Notes under the pieces: model-generated
What the model saw: the letters and a program-made list of their open reading frames with translations, nothing else
Told to the model about the DNA's origin: nothing
The model's database searches: none
NCBI RefSeq assembly: GCF_015832195.1
Contig: NC_052017.1
Span: 49,987,652 to 50,051,651, forward strand
From: Motacilla alba alba
Lineage: Eukaryota > Chordata > Aves > Passeriformes > Motacillidae
Length of the DNA: 64,000 nucleotides
Direction of reading: 5' to 3'
Shown: positions 24,886 to 40,500 of the stretch, piece by piece
Layout: the number at the start of each line of letters is the position of its first letter
Position numbering within the stretch: position 1 is the first letter of the stretch
Made by a program: the position numbers and the translations under genes

Positions 24886-27800
24886 TTTAACGAGTAAACA
24901 GAACTGTGAATAGATATGAAGAATTTTCATGCAGAAACAGTGAAAAAACTGAGCAAAGGGTAGTTCAATGCAGAAAACAGGCTTATGGGAAAACTAGTCT
25001 TCAATTATTTTCAGTTTTTCCCATGGAAAATACCCTTTATAGTAATGCTATTGATCAAAAAAAAAGAAAGATATGCCTAAGACTTGGCTTGAGGCTTTCA
25101 GGTAGCAAAGGATCTGTGCACCCAGATGAAGAAACATCATTCAGCTATAGGTTGCCATGTTGATGGAGAGTGCAGAGGCAAAATCCTTTTGCAAACCCTT
25201 TGCAAAAATTGCCCTAGGCAGTAAAGGGCAGCCAAAACCTGGACTAGAATAAAGCTCTGTTGCAGCTGGAAGCTGAATCAGGGCACAAGTTAAAAATGGC
25301 AGAAAAGAAGAAGAAAAGAGCATCTCTTATTTTTATTGTCAACAAAGTGATCAGCAAAAGAAATGTTTTAATATAAAGAATGTTTTATGAGTCGGTGCTG
25401 AGTCCAAATCTGCCTTTAGGCATCCCTGGGCCCCTGAAATCTTCTCCATACATGGAAGTGATAAAATGATAAGGTTGCAGTTTTAGCTGTTCCCTCCCTC
25501 TCTGATTCTTGAGCTGTCAGGAGCATTTCCTAAACAGCCTCAATCAATACACTTAGTTTCTCAGAACTAGCAAAATATCTGAGCTCTCTGGAGAAATTTG
25601 CTAAAGTTTTGTGGTGCCTCATAGGAGCAGAGACCATTAACTTGGTTGAATCATACCAAATTACTTGCAAAACCCCTTTGATACAAGACACTGCCCACAA
25701 GGGAAAACTTCAAAACCCATTTGAATTATGAATGGAGATAGATTCCAATACATGCCTGTGCATAGAACAAAGCCAATTTTTTTAACCAAATAAGAAATAA
25801 CCTGCCATTCTGCTATTATTAAGATTTTATCTCATCATTTATTTTCAGCTGACATGGAAAACGCAAATAACCACCCCCTGCCTGGCACTTGTATATTGCT
25901 TTGTTCATTTGCCTGAAACAAACTCACATCAAGAGACCACCACTGTACTGCACAGCACATTTATTTTCCTTACTATGGTTTACAAGTCTATTCGGTGCAT
26001 TTATCATATAAAATAAGTCTGTTGCAAAGACACACCAACAGATTTATTGGAAATTTTTTATGGGGCTTTACTCCAGCCCCAACAAAAGTCTGGTATTTAC
26101 TGGTGCTTAGTGACATTTTACTTGTTTATGTAGAAAGCTTAGGACTGGAATAAAACTTTTCTTTTTACAACTTGAGCCATGCTTCAGGATTGTTTTGGAG
26201 AAAGAAGAGGGGATCCTTGTTCAAGCAACTGGTTCTCTACCATGCTATCACCATTCCCTGTCCTTTCATATTGACAGAAAGGAGCCAGGTATAGGTAGGA
26301 GACTTCCAGCTGCTGCTTGTGGTAGTCCTAGTGATCAGAAACAGAGAAGATAAAGCTTCTCAGTTTCCTAAGGCTGTGCATTGCTCACTGGGGAGAAAAA
26401 CAGACAGAACTACAAAGGAGATTCATCAGAACTACTGAAATCCTACCACAACCATAGATTTTATTTTATACTTGAAATCCTCAGCTATGAATAAATAACT
26501 CCTCATTTTAATCCTACTTGTTCTTTGTCATTTCCTGTCATTCTCATATAGAATCAGAAGCCCTGAAGGGCAACAAGTATAAATAGACACAAAAAATCCT
26601 TGCAGAATGCATTAATTTGGACTGCCTCATCAAGAGATTAATTTAAAAGAAATGGGAACATGTGCATTAGCAAACCTTTACCAATGTAACTTGGTGGGTC
26701 ACAATTAGCTGCCAAGGCAAACTGATCTAAACTGTGCCATCGTATTTTCATGGAAATTTGTTGTGAGGAAAGTGTTCGTACTGCCTTAGGTGGCAGCTTC
26801 TCAAGTATTTTTTATGTGCTGCTGTAAAACAATGCCATGATCCTCTTGTACAACAGATATGTTATGTGGCAAAGGAAAGACAGAATATTTCAGTCACTTA
26901 AACAAAAATAGTCACTATTTTCTAATTGCATTGAGCATTCCACCTCACCAAAGTCTCCATGTAACCATACCAGTGATATTCATTGTTCTATTTTTAATCC
27001 ATTTTTTCTCTGCACCTGAATTCTCAAACTATTTACCATGAAAGTCAGTCTCTATGAAACCCCAACCTTAGTGAACAAATTAAGCATTACCTTACTAATA
27101 TTTTTTAACAGAAAAATAAACTTACTAGGTCATAGGAAAAAAGGAAAAATAAGGTAAGCTATTAAAATCTGACTGACAAAGGGTTAAGCTCAACTTAATC
27201 ATGTGTTGAGCTGTGCACAGTTAATATTCATCTCTACTGTATTTTACCCTTTGATAATCCAATTATTAACTCTGTGGTTTTCTTAATTAAGGTCTGTTCA
27301 TTTGAATGAGCACTGAATAGTATTTATTTTTACTACAGCAACAGATGATAAAAAATGTTTTTTGTGCACTTTACAACACCTAGAAAGCTTAAAACTGCAG
27401 CCCCTGCCTACCTTCCTCTACTGCTCCCCTGGCATTTAACATGGTGGGTGTGGTGGTTGCTGCCAGTAACACCAGAATGCAGCTTTTATTATCAGAATTG
27501 ACAACTGGCTAATAAAATACTAATCAAGCCTAAAAATGGACATGTAAAATACAAATTCCAGGGAACCAGCCATAAACAGCAGAATTGAAGGTACATTAAA
27601 TCTGGCATTGTCAGAGCCAGTGCAAATACATCAAGAGTTTACAGAAGAGCTATGAAGGATTTGGAGACAGGACCTGTGAAGGATTTGAAGGCATTAGTTT
27701 ACTGGATTTCTTTAAACAAAGATTGGCATAAAGAAGTGATATAACATTCTGTTTAAATGACAGAAGGCTTTGTGCTGTTATCAATATACGTACACTGCAC

Positions 27801-28348
27801 AGGGTGTGTTGGTTATTGCCCGAGCTCAAGTTTAAACCTCCAAATACTTCCAAAAGATCATGCCTGGTGCTCAGAAGTAGGTTTTCATGTGATAGCTGAT
27901 TTATGCTACTGACATAGAGGTCAGCATAGCCTCTCTCATTACTCTTGAGGAGAATGGGAATTTCACACCCATAGAAACAAAACGATAATTTCCAGCTGTA
28001 TTGAAATCCAGTCAGGCACTGCATAGCTATTAAACTGCATTACCAAGTAGCATTTCTGACATAAATTGCAGAAAAACTGCCATTAAGGTTACAGATCATA
28101 TGTTCTAGTGAAAACAGTTCAGAAGTAAAGACATGTAGAAGAAATTGCTTCAAAGAGCTGTTAATTAACATCACAATTCCTTCAGTGAAGCCACAAAACT
28201 GCAAAACAACTTTTATGTCAACATAAAAGGCTGACAAAAAAAAGCATGGCTTCAGATCTGAATGTTTGCTTATCTGCTCATTTGTTCTAGAAGGAAAATG
28301 ATTTAGAAGAACAGGAAAGTTTTTTGTTCTGCTTTTCTATAGCTAAAA

Positions 28349-28396
28349 AAAGCTGTAACTGTTGCTTCTGCTAAAGCTGTAACTGTTGCTTTGGCT
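28349..28396. repeat. Tandem pair of a 24-bp unit
   Basis: Two adjacent copies of AAAGCTGTAACTGTTGCTT plus five more bases differ at only two positions near the 3' end (tctgct against tggct region). Confidence 0.9.
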
Positions 28397-31300
28397 TTCA
28401 TTAAAATATATTCATATTAGTGGATTAAGGTTATTGTACTCACAATTCAAATGAGTAACAATGAACAGTTTTTGAGATGAGGCATATCTGCTTCTCCATT
28501 TTCATCAAGTTAGATTGGCAATTGATATGTTCTGCACTTTGAGCTAATCTACCTTTTCCACTGAAAGTGGAAAAAATGGGAACATTTTCTATTTCCATAA
28601 AAATTTTCTAGTCCTGACATGCTGTCATACAAAAGACTTCAAAACAAGAAAACTTCTCAACAAAAATTTTCTAAAGAATTAATAGTTAAGAGAAGTAACA
28701 TATCTCAAAATTTGCTCCCTCTTTGCATCTGTCTCCATAGAAAGACCACCCTAAGTATCATGATATCCCACATGCTTTGGTTTCTTCTGCTACTTTTCCA
28801 AGTCTCCCAGTCATTTTGATTGTGGAGGAAAAACACTTGAAAACCATGTCCAAAATATCCGTACTTAGTGCCAGGTAACTTTGACATTGACCAGAAGACT
28901 GGAAAGACATGGAGTCCTGGGAAAGGTAGGCGAGAACTGGCTTCTGAATTGGGTTCTCAAATCTAGTGAATAGAAAAAAACTGTACTTTGGAAAGTGATC
29001 TGTGTTACTCTGCTATGCATTTCAGTCAGTGGGCTGACTTTCACATGTCACAGGAACTGTTAGTCTGTGTGGAAGGAGCGTCATTGCCAAGTGAGAGGGA
29101 CTGCTGGTTAACTGTATAATTTCTGCTCACATCATACAATCCCATCATATAACCCCATTTTTGACCCTTCTCTCTATACCCTCTTCTACTTTCTGGATAT
29201 GACAAAAAAGCCCATTTCCCTAAGGTACATAACCTCAACTTAGATTTCCCCAAAAAGAAATAATAGGATGACTAATATTAAATGCAACAGTAAAGCAACA
29301 AACATATCCATAAATGGTGGTGCAAAATCTGGGGACTACTGTCATCTGACTTCAGTTTTCTCACTGCAAACTGAATAAGTAGAAATGGCAGTGACTTTCC
29401 AGGACCATTTTGACTCTGCTTTATCAGAAAGGTGTCTCAAATTGACTGCAGGTTTTAATCTGTTCTGACATAATTTTTGTTCTGTAATTGTTTTTACATG
29501 CATAACATGGACTTACTATTGTCACTTGGTGACAGGTTTTGGTGGAAGGTATTTAAAGACTCCTGAAGTTCTCTCAAAGAAGTGAGACTAATATGTAGCA
29601 TCTTTTTCAATGGAGTACAACCTCCTAAAGTTGTGCAGCAATTGATGAGCTGTTCTTTCTAGTCTAAGTTACATGAATCTGTTAAATCGCTCTTCAGTAG
29701 TAGATGAATGGATTTGCAGTATTTTTCCCCCCTTGCTGTATTCTTTTGTTGGAAAGAATCATCTAGTCATTAGCATGAGCTTTAGAATATTAGTTTTGGC
29801 ACAAACCTTGTCCATCTTGGTGCTGAAGTTTCTCCAACATGAACGAGTGCAGAAATAACAACACAGGGAATAACACGTGCCAAAGCAATAAACCCCATGG
29901 GGATGTATTAGACATGGAATGAAATCCTTCACTTTAGTGAAAGAAAAATCTTTCTTTTTAAAAGATTAATGCCAGATTCTCCCTTCAATAACCTGTCCTG
30001 GACTGAATGCTCTATCTCACTTTAAGGTTCAAAACATCCCCCATAAATCAAATTTACTCAGTTAGTGTTAGTAAAAATATTTTTTAGTATAGTCTGCCCC
30101 TTTTGTTGCTGATTTGAAACAAGTGTATGGATAGCTCAGAAAAAGCCTTGAAAAAATAATCCTTTCAATAAGAAGATATCTTGTCCTTGTAAGTGGTCAA
30201 TACCATCATATCATTTCTAAATAATAAATCCCACCAGCAACTTTGTATTGCATCAGTGCATCCCTCAAACATGACCAATAAACAGCTACTTGAAGATGTA
30301 TCTTGTAACTAAAAGGTAATGGTTACCCAGCATTAAAATCCTGAGTTCAGGTCTGTTCCTGTACATGCCTTTATACATAGAATTTTCCAGTCATCTTTCT
30401 AGACTCTGGCTTCTGTTTATGCTCTTATGGTACTTAGGAATATTAAAATTTCTCATTAATATTAGACTTTTAACCCAACATCATTCTACACTGTTAATTA
30501 AACTTCTTGCCCTTCAGGCCAAAAATGGGTCTTTTCCAATTAGTATTAGCAGATCACGTAGTCTTTTCTCAGATCAAAGGGTTGTTTTGAAAGCTTCATA
30601 TGGTTTCTCTGAATACAGCATTAGAAATTTCTCCTTAATGCTCCCCAATTTCTTCCCAAAGGCTATCACATGTCTGCTGGAGTTTGAATAAGCTTTCCCT
30701 GTTGAATAAGGCTTGTTAGCATTTAAACGACCTAATCTCAACCAACTTCTTTGTTTCTCTGACTGAGTGGCTGCCTTAGCTAATTTCTTTCAGAATAGAT
30801 CTTGAATCTTCCATTCTTCTGTAATACTTTCAATTTATGTGGGACAATTGAGACTAAAATTATTACATAAAGGTCACAGTGCTCAGTGAAATAGGACATA
30901 AAGGAGAAGATTTCATCTAATGCAACAAACACAAGGCACAGCTAAGAAATGTAATCCAAATTCTTATCCAAATAAATTTTTCTTTTCATAAACTTTATGT
31001 CTAGTCCAATTACGCAGTACAAACTTCTGTAGACTTATCATTCAACAGCACCTATCTTCAAGTTAGAAATTTAACATAAAAACCATTTCATTACAAAAAT
31101 AATTTAAAGATGGAAATTGAGATTGTTTCAGGTAATATACTATCCGTATACTTCAAAAGAGATTTTTTCAAGAATAACATAACCAATGCTTTACATTAAT
31201 TTTCCAGTAAAAGAAAAGTGAACTCCAAAACTGAGAGATCCAAAAAGGGGATTAATTAGGACAGCTCAGGACTTTAAATAAATACCTCAACAATAATTTA

Positions 31301-34300
31301 GATTTTTATATGTGTGAGAAGATTCATGACAACTCTTTATTCAAAATTCTATTTATCATCTGAAAGGTCCCCTTTAGGTGTACAGGTCTTTTCCTCTTTT
31401 TCCTTCTATTTGCCAATGTAACACCATAAGAATCCCAAGAGATGCTACATTTGAAATCACAGCAGGTTTATTTTTTTAGTCACAGTCTGCTGGCAAAGTT
31501 TGACTTAATACCAATATTGATTTAATACCAGTAATAGCCATATACAGAGCATAGTACATGTAGCAAGCCTCACTGTCCTCCCTACTCCCTCCCATTGCAT
31601 CAGTGAAGGCTCATTTTATGAAGATTACAGTGTAAATCTCTGGAAGTAATTTTTCAGGCCAATTACTCGGCTGGTAAAATGGGATTTTTGAGTAGGACTG
31701 TTTGATGTGTCCTGGCAGTGATGTCTTAGTTCATTTATTGTATAAAGGGTCTATCTAAAGGACATCAAGATAACCCTCCCAAACAACTCCCACACACTAC
31801 ATCTTTCTCCGATTAAGATGACTAAAAGGCAGTATTTCCACAAACTGGTGTCAGAAAACACTAGTGAAAGTGCTTTTACATTAGTAGCACCTAAACAGTT
31901 GATAAGGCATGGACATGAAAGGCTTGCTCTTGGGGTGAGGGGAAGAAACAGGCTACAGGTATCAAAATATTTTTCCACAGTGCTTAGTAGTTATGCTCCC
32001 TCTAATTTGGTTAACAGAAATGGATTTAAAATTAGCAGTCTTGTGGAGATACTTGATAGGGATAATGTCAATAGTGGCACTTAGTAGTGTACAGATTGAT
32101 TTCCTACGATGACTCCAGCGATCAGATAACTTCAGAGAGACAGGAGTAAAATGAGAGGCTATGCGACATGCACATTTCATTATCAGTGATAAAACATGAA
32201 CTCTGACTCTTAGCATCATGATTTTGTTATCATTCTACTTGCATCTTTTTTTCCTCCTCAAGACTTGCATTTCAATATATCAAAAATAATTTCATTTTTA
32301 GCTGAGTTGCCTCCAGTCAAATATTGTGAGCTGGTCAGCTCTACTCCCACATCACTTCCCCACAACTTCAGTTATTGGTTCTATTTCTGCTGCTAGGGAT
32401 TTAGTTTGTGGCTTTATAAGTCATCCTGTCCTCAGCAAATGAAACAGTCCTAAATGAAGACTATATTTTCTTATAATTAAAAAAATTGTAAGATTATACA
32501 GTAGCACAGAGACAATATCCTCTGCAGATTAGACTCCTCTGAAGTGAACACCTCAAACTACAGTCTACACTGTTCACTATTCTGAGTGATAGGTGTACAC
32601 AGATTGTTACTGCATTAGAAAAGATTCCAGTAGTACATAAGCCAAGAATGATTGCTCAGAGATACAACAATGACATTAGTTACAATGACTACATGAGAGA
32701 AAATCATACCATGTCTCAGGGTCCTGTCACCTTAAGATGTAGAAGATATACAAAAGATTTGCCATTAGAGAGGGAAAAACAAAATAGTCAGGTTTATATC
32801 CTCAGCTAAAAACCATCCAGTTTGGCTTTGCTTAAGACTTTTTCAAAGCTGTAGCACATGGAGACTGATCACTGAATATTCCTTACCCGTTAAAGCACCT
32901 ATGTGAGATGGGAAATATAGCTACCACTTTGAGCAGATGCACAGGTGCTGCCATGATTTGATGAGAGATTGGCTGACAAGGTGATATGATAGGAAACTAT
33001 CAGACATGTGGGAAAACAGGCAGCTGTTACTCAAAAGCTCTGTGACTACATTAATGCAGAAGGTGAGCCAGATCTAACACAACCTGCTCACTGAGGACGC
33101 AGGGAAAACTGGCTGTGATTGCTAGATGGAGACAGCAGAAGGCAAAGGTAATAGCGCACAATGAAGAGTGAAAGCAGGAGAGATTGATACGAAGAGCAGA
33201 GTGGGAAAAACAAATGATGCCTCTTTGTTTCTCAGTTTCACAATAACTTGTGTTTATAGCTAGGTGAAAAGGATGTGAAGATTCCAGGTCTTGCACCAAA
33301 AACTCTTGAAAGTTGCACTCCCCTTGTAACTTACTTTCTGCATTATGCATTCCTGTATAACCTGTAGTGAGTACCACAATATTATTTTTTCTGCAATACA
33401 TTTGTTACACGCTAGTCACTTAATGGCTTCCTGAGCGCTAACTCCCAGACTAATTTCTTGAATTGGCCAAAAGATGCATAGTAAGCAATGCAAAAATTGC
33501 TCAAAGAAGGTAATGTCATGATTACGGAAGATAAGTGCTGCTCTGGAGACTATAGACTGCTTCTACCAGTAAAGCTGAACTTCAGTACAAAGCTGAAGTT
33601 TATACTTGCATTCAAATATTCTTATTTGCATTTATTTCAAACTTCAGCTCTCACAACTAAATTCTTACACAACCATGAAAGTCCAATATGAAGATGTTTA
33701 TTTTTTAAAATGAAAGACAAAAGTAAGGACCATTTCTTGCAATAACTCTTAAAAATATTACCTATAAAATTTAAAACATTATCTGTTGAATACAGCAAAG
33801 CTTTGCAGGATTGGTATAATGAATACTTGGGACATCCATCTTTACAAACACTACATCAGAAAACTGAATCATCTGTAAATGCATTTCTAAAATCTTCTAT
33901 AATATTTATAATAGGATTTTGGTTTACTTTTCATGACAACATGCAGTTTTTTGGGCTCCAGCTTTCAACAATGAGCAAAGAGACAACGCTAACTAGCAAA
34001 GTAACACCAGGAAAACCTTTAGTACCAATAACATTACACACTGTCTACTAACATCAAGTATTTTTACACTGTTACAATAAATGAAATCCCTTGACCCTGC
34101 CACTAGTCCTACAAGCATTCCTCTTAAGAAGGTTATAGAGCTTTACTTTTTCTGTCTCACTGCAACAGAGTCAGAGTCAGGTTTTTAAACAGATCAAAAT
34201 ATATTCATGCTGAACCATGCTCCATACTGCACCCTGTTCAGCATAATAATGCCATTATTTGAAAAAAAAAATTAAAAGAAAATTTGTAGCAAGAAAGAAT

Positions 34301-37300
34301 GACCCTTTCGAGTATCACATTGAACCACTTATGTATTACTATTTTCCTGGTTTACCCTTTAAATGCTTCAAGGCGTAAGGCTCATTATTATGATTAGGTA
34401 CTGCATAACTTAGTCCCTACAACCACATTTTGGAGCAAATAAGGGCTGGTAGTTTTATGAAGTATGAATATTCAGTAAATGTCCCCACAAACCTGAAAAA
34501 TTCAGTTTTCCTATTTGAAAGTATTTCATTACAGTTTAATGCTGGAAGGCAGAAGATAAGGAAAAAAAAAAAAGTAAAAATGTTTCATGGTATTCAGGCC
34601 AGGAACACCAAGACACTAGGACAAAATTGCTCACAATCCTTTTCTTGTGTGCTCCTTTCCCCATGAAAAAAGGTGTGTTTAAAAACTTCTGAAGAGTCAA
34701 AAAAAAACCTCAATGTAACTGAAGCCTCTTCTTATTTTCCATGCAGAGACAATACAGAAAAACTGAGAAAAGGCAATGAAAATCACCACAAGAAAATATT
34801 GGCAGCAAGCTGAATCCATTACATTGTACTCAGGCATATTACACCCGATATCATTTGTGTCGACAGCAGGAAAGTGGGATCAAATGAGGGGAAAGAGCAA
34901 GGGCAGGTTTTGTTGAGAGAAGACTCTGGCTCTAGTGTGTGTAAGAACACCTCTGAAGAAAAGAAAGCAAAAGAAAAAGTCAAACCAAACAAACCAGAGG
35001 TTAAGTATAGCCAGATGAAGAAATGGTGTCGTTATGCAGATGTCTTGATCAGGAAGAAGCAGTGAACATTGTTTACCCCTGCCAGTTTTACCTTCCCTTG
35101 TTAAGTCAGGCATAGAGTTGAATGTTATTCAGAAGAGGAAGTCATGAACTTCTCTTAAGCATCTCTTCAGAGAGAGCAAACTATCCACTTATTTTCTGCT
35201 GCTTTCAGGGAGTGGGCCCGTGTTTACACAAACAAGTTTCCTACAGTGCTGTACTTTAAAGAAGAACTACATCAGGGTGCTTTTTTCCTTTATCAGTAGT
35301 CTGATTTGCTTTAACTTTAACAATTGGCTAAAGCCAATCAAGACTGCTGTGGTGCTTTGTATGACGTGACAGATTTTCATGAGTTACTAATAAGATAGAA
35401 ATTTGATGTCTCTTTAGCTAATGTTATCTCTTCAGCTTTTTTACATTCACGGTCCTTACATATGCATGTATGACAAGTATGACAAGTCACTGTATAGAAA
35501 TTGCAGTCTTCAGATAGAAATTGTGTGTGCTAACTACAATATTAATACTTATATCCTTTATTCAGAAATTATCAAGTCTGATTTCAAAGATTAAGGCATT
35601 TTGACCTTCAAACTGGGACAAGACTACTTACTTGAATACTTTTAAATCACAATCATTTTGGATTTTATCACTTTTACAGCTATAGTTCTAGTGGGGGAAG
35701 GGAGTCTGCACCATTGTATAAAAAAATTTGTCCAATGCATAGTATGTCAAAGGATTTACACTACATATATTAATTCACCAGTTCTAATTAAAGAGCCATA
35801 TGCTAAGAATATGCAGGTTATGTATTCATCTCTCAGTCCCAAGATATTCCTTACACACATGAGGAGTCTAGAGATGAGAAAAATGTATATATGAGAGCTA
35901 GGAAGCCATGAATCAGTTATTTATGTCCCAAAACTAAAAAGTAAGTCACCTTTATAATGAAACCCTAGTTATAATATGAGCAGGACTCTAGAATCTTGGT
36001 GGCAACCCATATCAGGGTATATTGTGATAGAGAAGTCCCAAAAAAGACAGATTTTGTTTTATCAGTATGTCAGTTCTAGGCAGAAACTGCATTGTAGAGC
36101 TCTTGTGTGCTTGGTACTCAAAGGAATTCTATTCTGAAATGACACAAGACTGGAGCTAGCTCCTTTGGGTCTTCATAAGGGGAGGGAGCAGTATTTAATA
36201 ACCTAACCTTGAAAATAATGATAGAATAATAAATCTGAAAGCCGTTCAAACTAACATGCCCGTCAGAAGCTTCATGCTAAACAACAAAAGCAATAATAAA
36301 AGCACTCCACTGGGCACACACTTTCATGAAATATGGGGAAAAGATCTAATCAATAGGTTGTCTAGTAAGATTGTTAAAAACAAACTCTTGTTATTGATCT
36401 AGTTTACTCTCAGTTTTTTTGGGACCATTTGGTGTTTTGGTTTTTTGTTTTTTTTAACTTTACACAGACAGCATGAACATGTCAGAAAGCTCTTTGGGGG
36501 TTCAGCTTGAGACCTGTTATTAACATCTGCTTTCACACACAAGGAATTCTTTCTTTCCTGGCTTGTTTCTACTGATGAAACACTCAAGGCTGACAATGTT
36601 ACCTCTCCCTTCTCCTTTCTTAAGCTAACAAACATATTTCACTTTTTTATTTAAAGCTGTGCATGGTAAAGTTTTAGCTGTGCAGTACCTGCAGAATTCT
36701 CATGGTCTTATTGTCTAACATGGTACAATGTTGATATATTTTATTTTTTCCCCAATATACTGAGAGAATTTCACCTCTGCCTTTACTATTTCAGTGTTAA
36801 CTAAATATTAACCTAGTCCCCTACCTCTGCTGAAGAACATCTCACTCATCTTTCCTATATCTAAACAAAAAAAAAAAAAAGTGTGAGTGTAGTTATCATA
36901 ATCTCTAAGTGTCAAAAGCCTTAAGTCTGTGGTACAGTTACTCCCAACCAGAACTCATTTTCTCTAAGGAAATTTAACAGCAGGGCCAGTCAGCAGCTTT
37001 GCCTTATATCTTTAAGCACTTAAAGACATAGCCAATTTATGGATATGAACAATTTATTGCTTTGAAAACTCTGCTTTAGAGAGGCACATTTTGAGTGTGT
37101 TTGTCCAACAGCACTCTTCGTCCTCTCCACCTATTTTTCTGTCTCTCTGGAACTTCAGTAAAATCTTTCATGAATTAAAGAGGCCGGCCTGATGGGAATA
37201 GGAAAAGTCTATGTACAAAACTGTGCTTGGTTGCCAGTAAATCTATTTGATGGATAATAAAGCTGAAAAAGTTTTTTGTTAAAAAAGACTGACTCTATCC

Positions 37301-37580
37301 TTGGCTGGCACCAACTTCTTCCTACCTTTGTACTGAAATATTGTAACAAAGTGTAGGGAACACAATCACACATCAGAGTCTGATTGCATTTTTCTAAATA
37401 TTTCAAAAGAAATAAATAAGTTCAAGTAAGTGATGAGCTGAACAGAATATTTTTGTTCTTCATTCAGTCAATGTCAACGTTTTGAAGTTTAAAATGATTT
37501 TGCTTTGCAAATCGTTCTGTACAAGCAATTAGCTGGATTTGGAAAAGAGTCTGTGGGTTATTCATTCTAGAAATACACAC

Positions 37581-37599
37581 TTTTTTTTTTTTTTTTTTT
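37581..37599. repeat. T19 homopolymer
   Basis: An uninterrupted run of 19 T. No associated element was recognised. Confidence 0.95.
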
Positions 37600-40500
37600 A
37601 AAGTAACTTCCTCCTAGAATCTACTTAGTTTATAAATTAAACAAAAAAATAAACAAACTTCAGAAAAATGGTGGTTCATTGAATAAGCTTTCTTCTAGTG
37701 TTTTCAGTGGCTGGACCTGAGAGTAAGAAACCTATTAAACTTTATAATTTTCTGAATTTGCAAAACAAAGTCAGAACAATACTCTGAAAAAACAGTTTGC
37801 AAAACAATTATTTTGACACTTCCTAAGATTTTGACCTCACATGTAATCCTCCAAACAGGAAGAATTTCTTCGTGTGGGTGGTCTCATTAGGATTAATCCA
37901 TAGACAAGCGCTCACCAAGCATTTCTTTAACTTTAACTAAGCACACTGGAAAATATGCTAATTAAAACAAGCATGCAACACAACCTAGCATCCAGTATAG
38001 CCAGTGACTTTTGTGCCAGTATTATAAAGCAAAAATTATAATTTTCAGCTGATCATGATTGCCAAGGATATCACCAAGCACATTCAAACTAGCTTAAACT
38101 TTCACTAAGAAAAGACTTATTCCCTTGTTGTGGTATTTTGTGCTGAAGTCAAGTAGAGTTGGGAGGAATGGTTCCACATTAGGTTTTAAAGATCAGTATG
38201 AACCAGTTTTGTCTGTAATTGCACAAATAAAAATCCTGTTATTATTTCATATGTTCCTATGATGTCAATTTAGTTAAATTTATGTATTTATGTAAAAGCA
38301 ATGTGGTAGACACATTTAAGAGACTGGAAACAAATTAAAGCAAGTTTTCCTCTATTTGTCTGCAAGAAATTAGAGTTACAGCACTATTAATCCACATCAA
38401 TGCTTTACTTGAACACATTTGTTATATGTATCACTGCTGTACTGCAATTCAGAAAACTCTTGCAGTTTATTTTTTATCTTCATTCACATTACTAAAACAG
38501 ATTTCAGTAAAGATTAACTCATAATCTATGGACATAAGAACATACATTATAAAAGGGAGTGAGAAATACTACCACAACTAAAATAGCAACTATTTTTTAA
38601 CAAATTGTTATGTAAAAACAATTTTTACAAATTCTGCCAAGAGTACAGTCTGTATGATGATACAAAACCAGCACTGTTCAGGAAAATGTTAAGCAGATAT
38701 TTGCTTTCATTTTTTTTCATGCTTTCTATTGAATACAACAGGAATTAAGTTCCACCTAAAAGGAAAGGGCTTCTTGTATACCCCTCTGAATAAGATCTGT
38801 GCCAATAAGCAATGCCCTATTTTCTATCTTAAGGAGTTTGAGAATATTTTTAAAAAGTAAAACATACATGGAAAGAAGAAAATTTAATAAATAGCACAAT
38901 GGAGTGTTCTTAGCCCAAGTCTAATGTTTTCATATTTTTAATGTCAATTTACCACTCCTGAAAGGTGTCAGATTAGGAACCCTCAGGCTGAAGTTATCTA
39001 TACAGTCGCAGACACACAGTGCATCAGCAGCAGCATTGTCAAATTTCCCTGTAAAATGAATTTCTCCTCTCAAACTCATCAGTATATACACTGCCAAAGA
39101 AATTAAGGTGTTTTCTTCTTTTTGCCTTTTTAAAAAATTTTATTTTTCAATACCAGAAAAAAAGAATGGAAAGTGATTTTCATAAAGGAAGGAGTCAACT
39201 TTTTAGCATTAAGGTGGCTTCAAATCACATATATTTGTGATCTTATTTGAGCAACTGTGATTTTGAAGTCAGACACTTGACCTTAAATTATCAGCCCCCC
39301 CCTTGATGCATTATCTCACCTTTTCTTTTGCAAATCTCAGTCTCCAGTCTCCCCAGTTAACAAGTACCTGTTCTCTAGAGAAAACCGGACGCTAAAAGTA
39401 CAATTTCACATATGGACAAGCCCAAAAATACACATTGAAGTGAATGCTCATTGATTCAACCATCACTTGCTCCCAGATAATTAACTTCATCTTCAGCAGA
39501 GACATAATCAGCCAAGGGGCAAATAGGACATAACTTTTACAAGCTCTGTTCTGTTCATAACACACCTCCCAGGCAACAGAAGCAGTACAGAAAAAGGTCT
39601 TTGTTCCACCTGAATTTCCACAACCACATCTTTCATGTACCAGCACAAACCCATCTATTCTACCAAACACAAATATTTACAGGGCATATTACAGAGAAAA
39701 GTAAAGTTGTCTATGACCATCTCCCAGTATAAGGATCTTACTATTTGCAGTGTATAGCTGTCTCAACCTAAGAGGTGTCCTGATAGGACTACCTTTCAGT
39801 TTAATAAATTAATAATTAATTAAAAAGGAAATTAATTAATTAAGGAAAAAACAAAAAAACTTTTAAAAAAATCTATCAAATAAGCATCAGACTGATGCCC
39901 CACAGCTCTGTGCACAGTTTCATTTTTGCCAGGGCTAAGGAAAGAAAAGCCGAAAACATTTCCTGTTGTACACTTGCCTAACATTTAACTAAGGTTTTCA
40001 TTATGTCGTATGGTACTGCACAAAGAATTTCAGTCAGGCCATTGCTCCTTTTGTTGTAAATATTATACCAACACACTTGAATATGCTCTCTGACCATGTA
40101 AACTAAATTTTAAACATTTAGTTTTATTACTTTAATTTCAACATTTGAAGTTGGGCCAGGGAGTGTTTCATGGATCAGAACTTAAATCACTTTTAACATG
40201 CATGATTAAAAAGAAAATGTCAGCTATTGGTGCTACCAATGGGGTTTGCCTTGAATTTAGAACTAGTACTTGAAGTTTGCTAACGTTTAGGGATGTTATA
40301 TGATGCATCTCACCACAGAAACTGAACCCAATTAAAAAGATAAATAAAGGCCATATGCATCAAACGCAGAATACATTAGAGTTGATTTGCCTCTTAATTT
40401 CAACAGTTAGCTGTTTGGACAAATCTCAGACATCATCCAGAATCAAAAAGCTGTAAGGATCTTCAGCATATTGCTTGGTTCAGCTCCCTCAAAACCTCTT

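Noticed and set aside
33051..33401. 116-codon minus-strand frame
   Set aside because: No domain, repeat or conserved motif was recognised, and the cysteine and histidine positions are irregular; chance is likely.
34874..35065. Lysine-rich plus-strand frame
   Set aside because: The basic stretch comes from an A-rich local sequence, an opposite-strand frame overlaps it, and no family was recognised.
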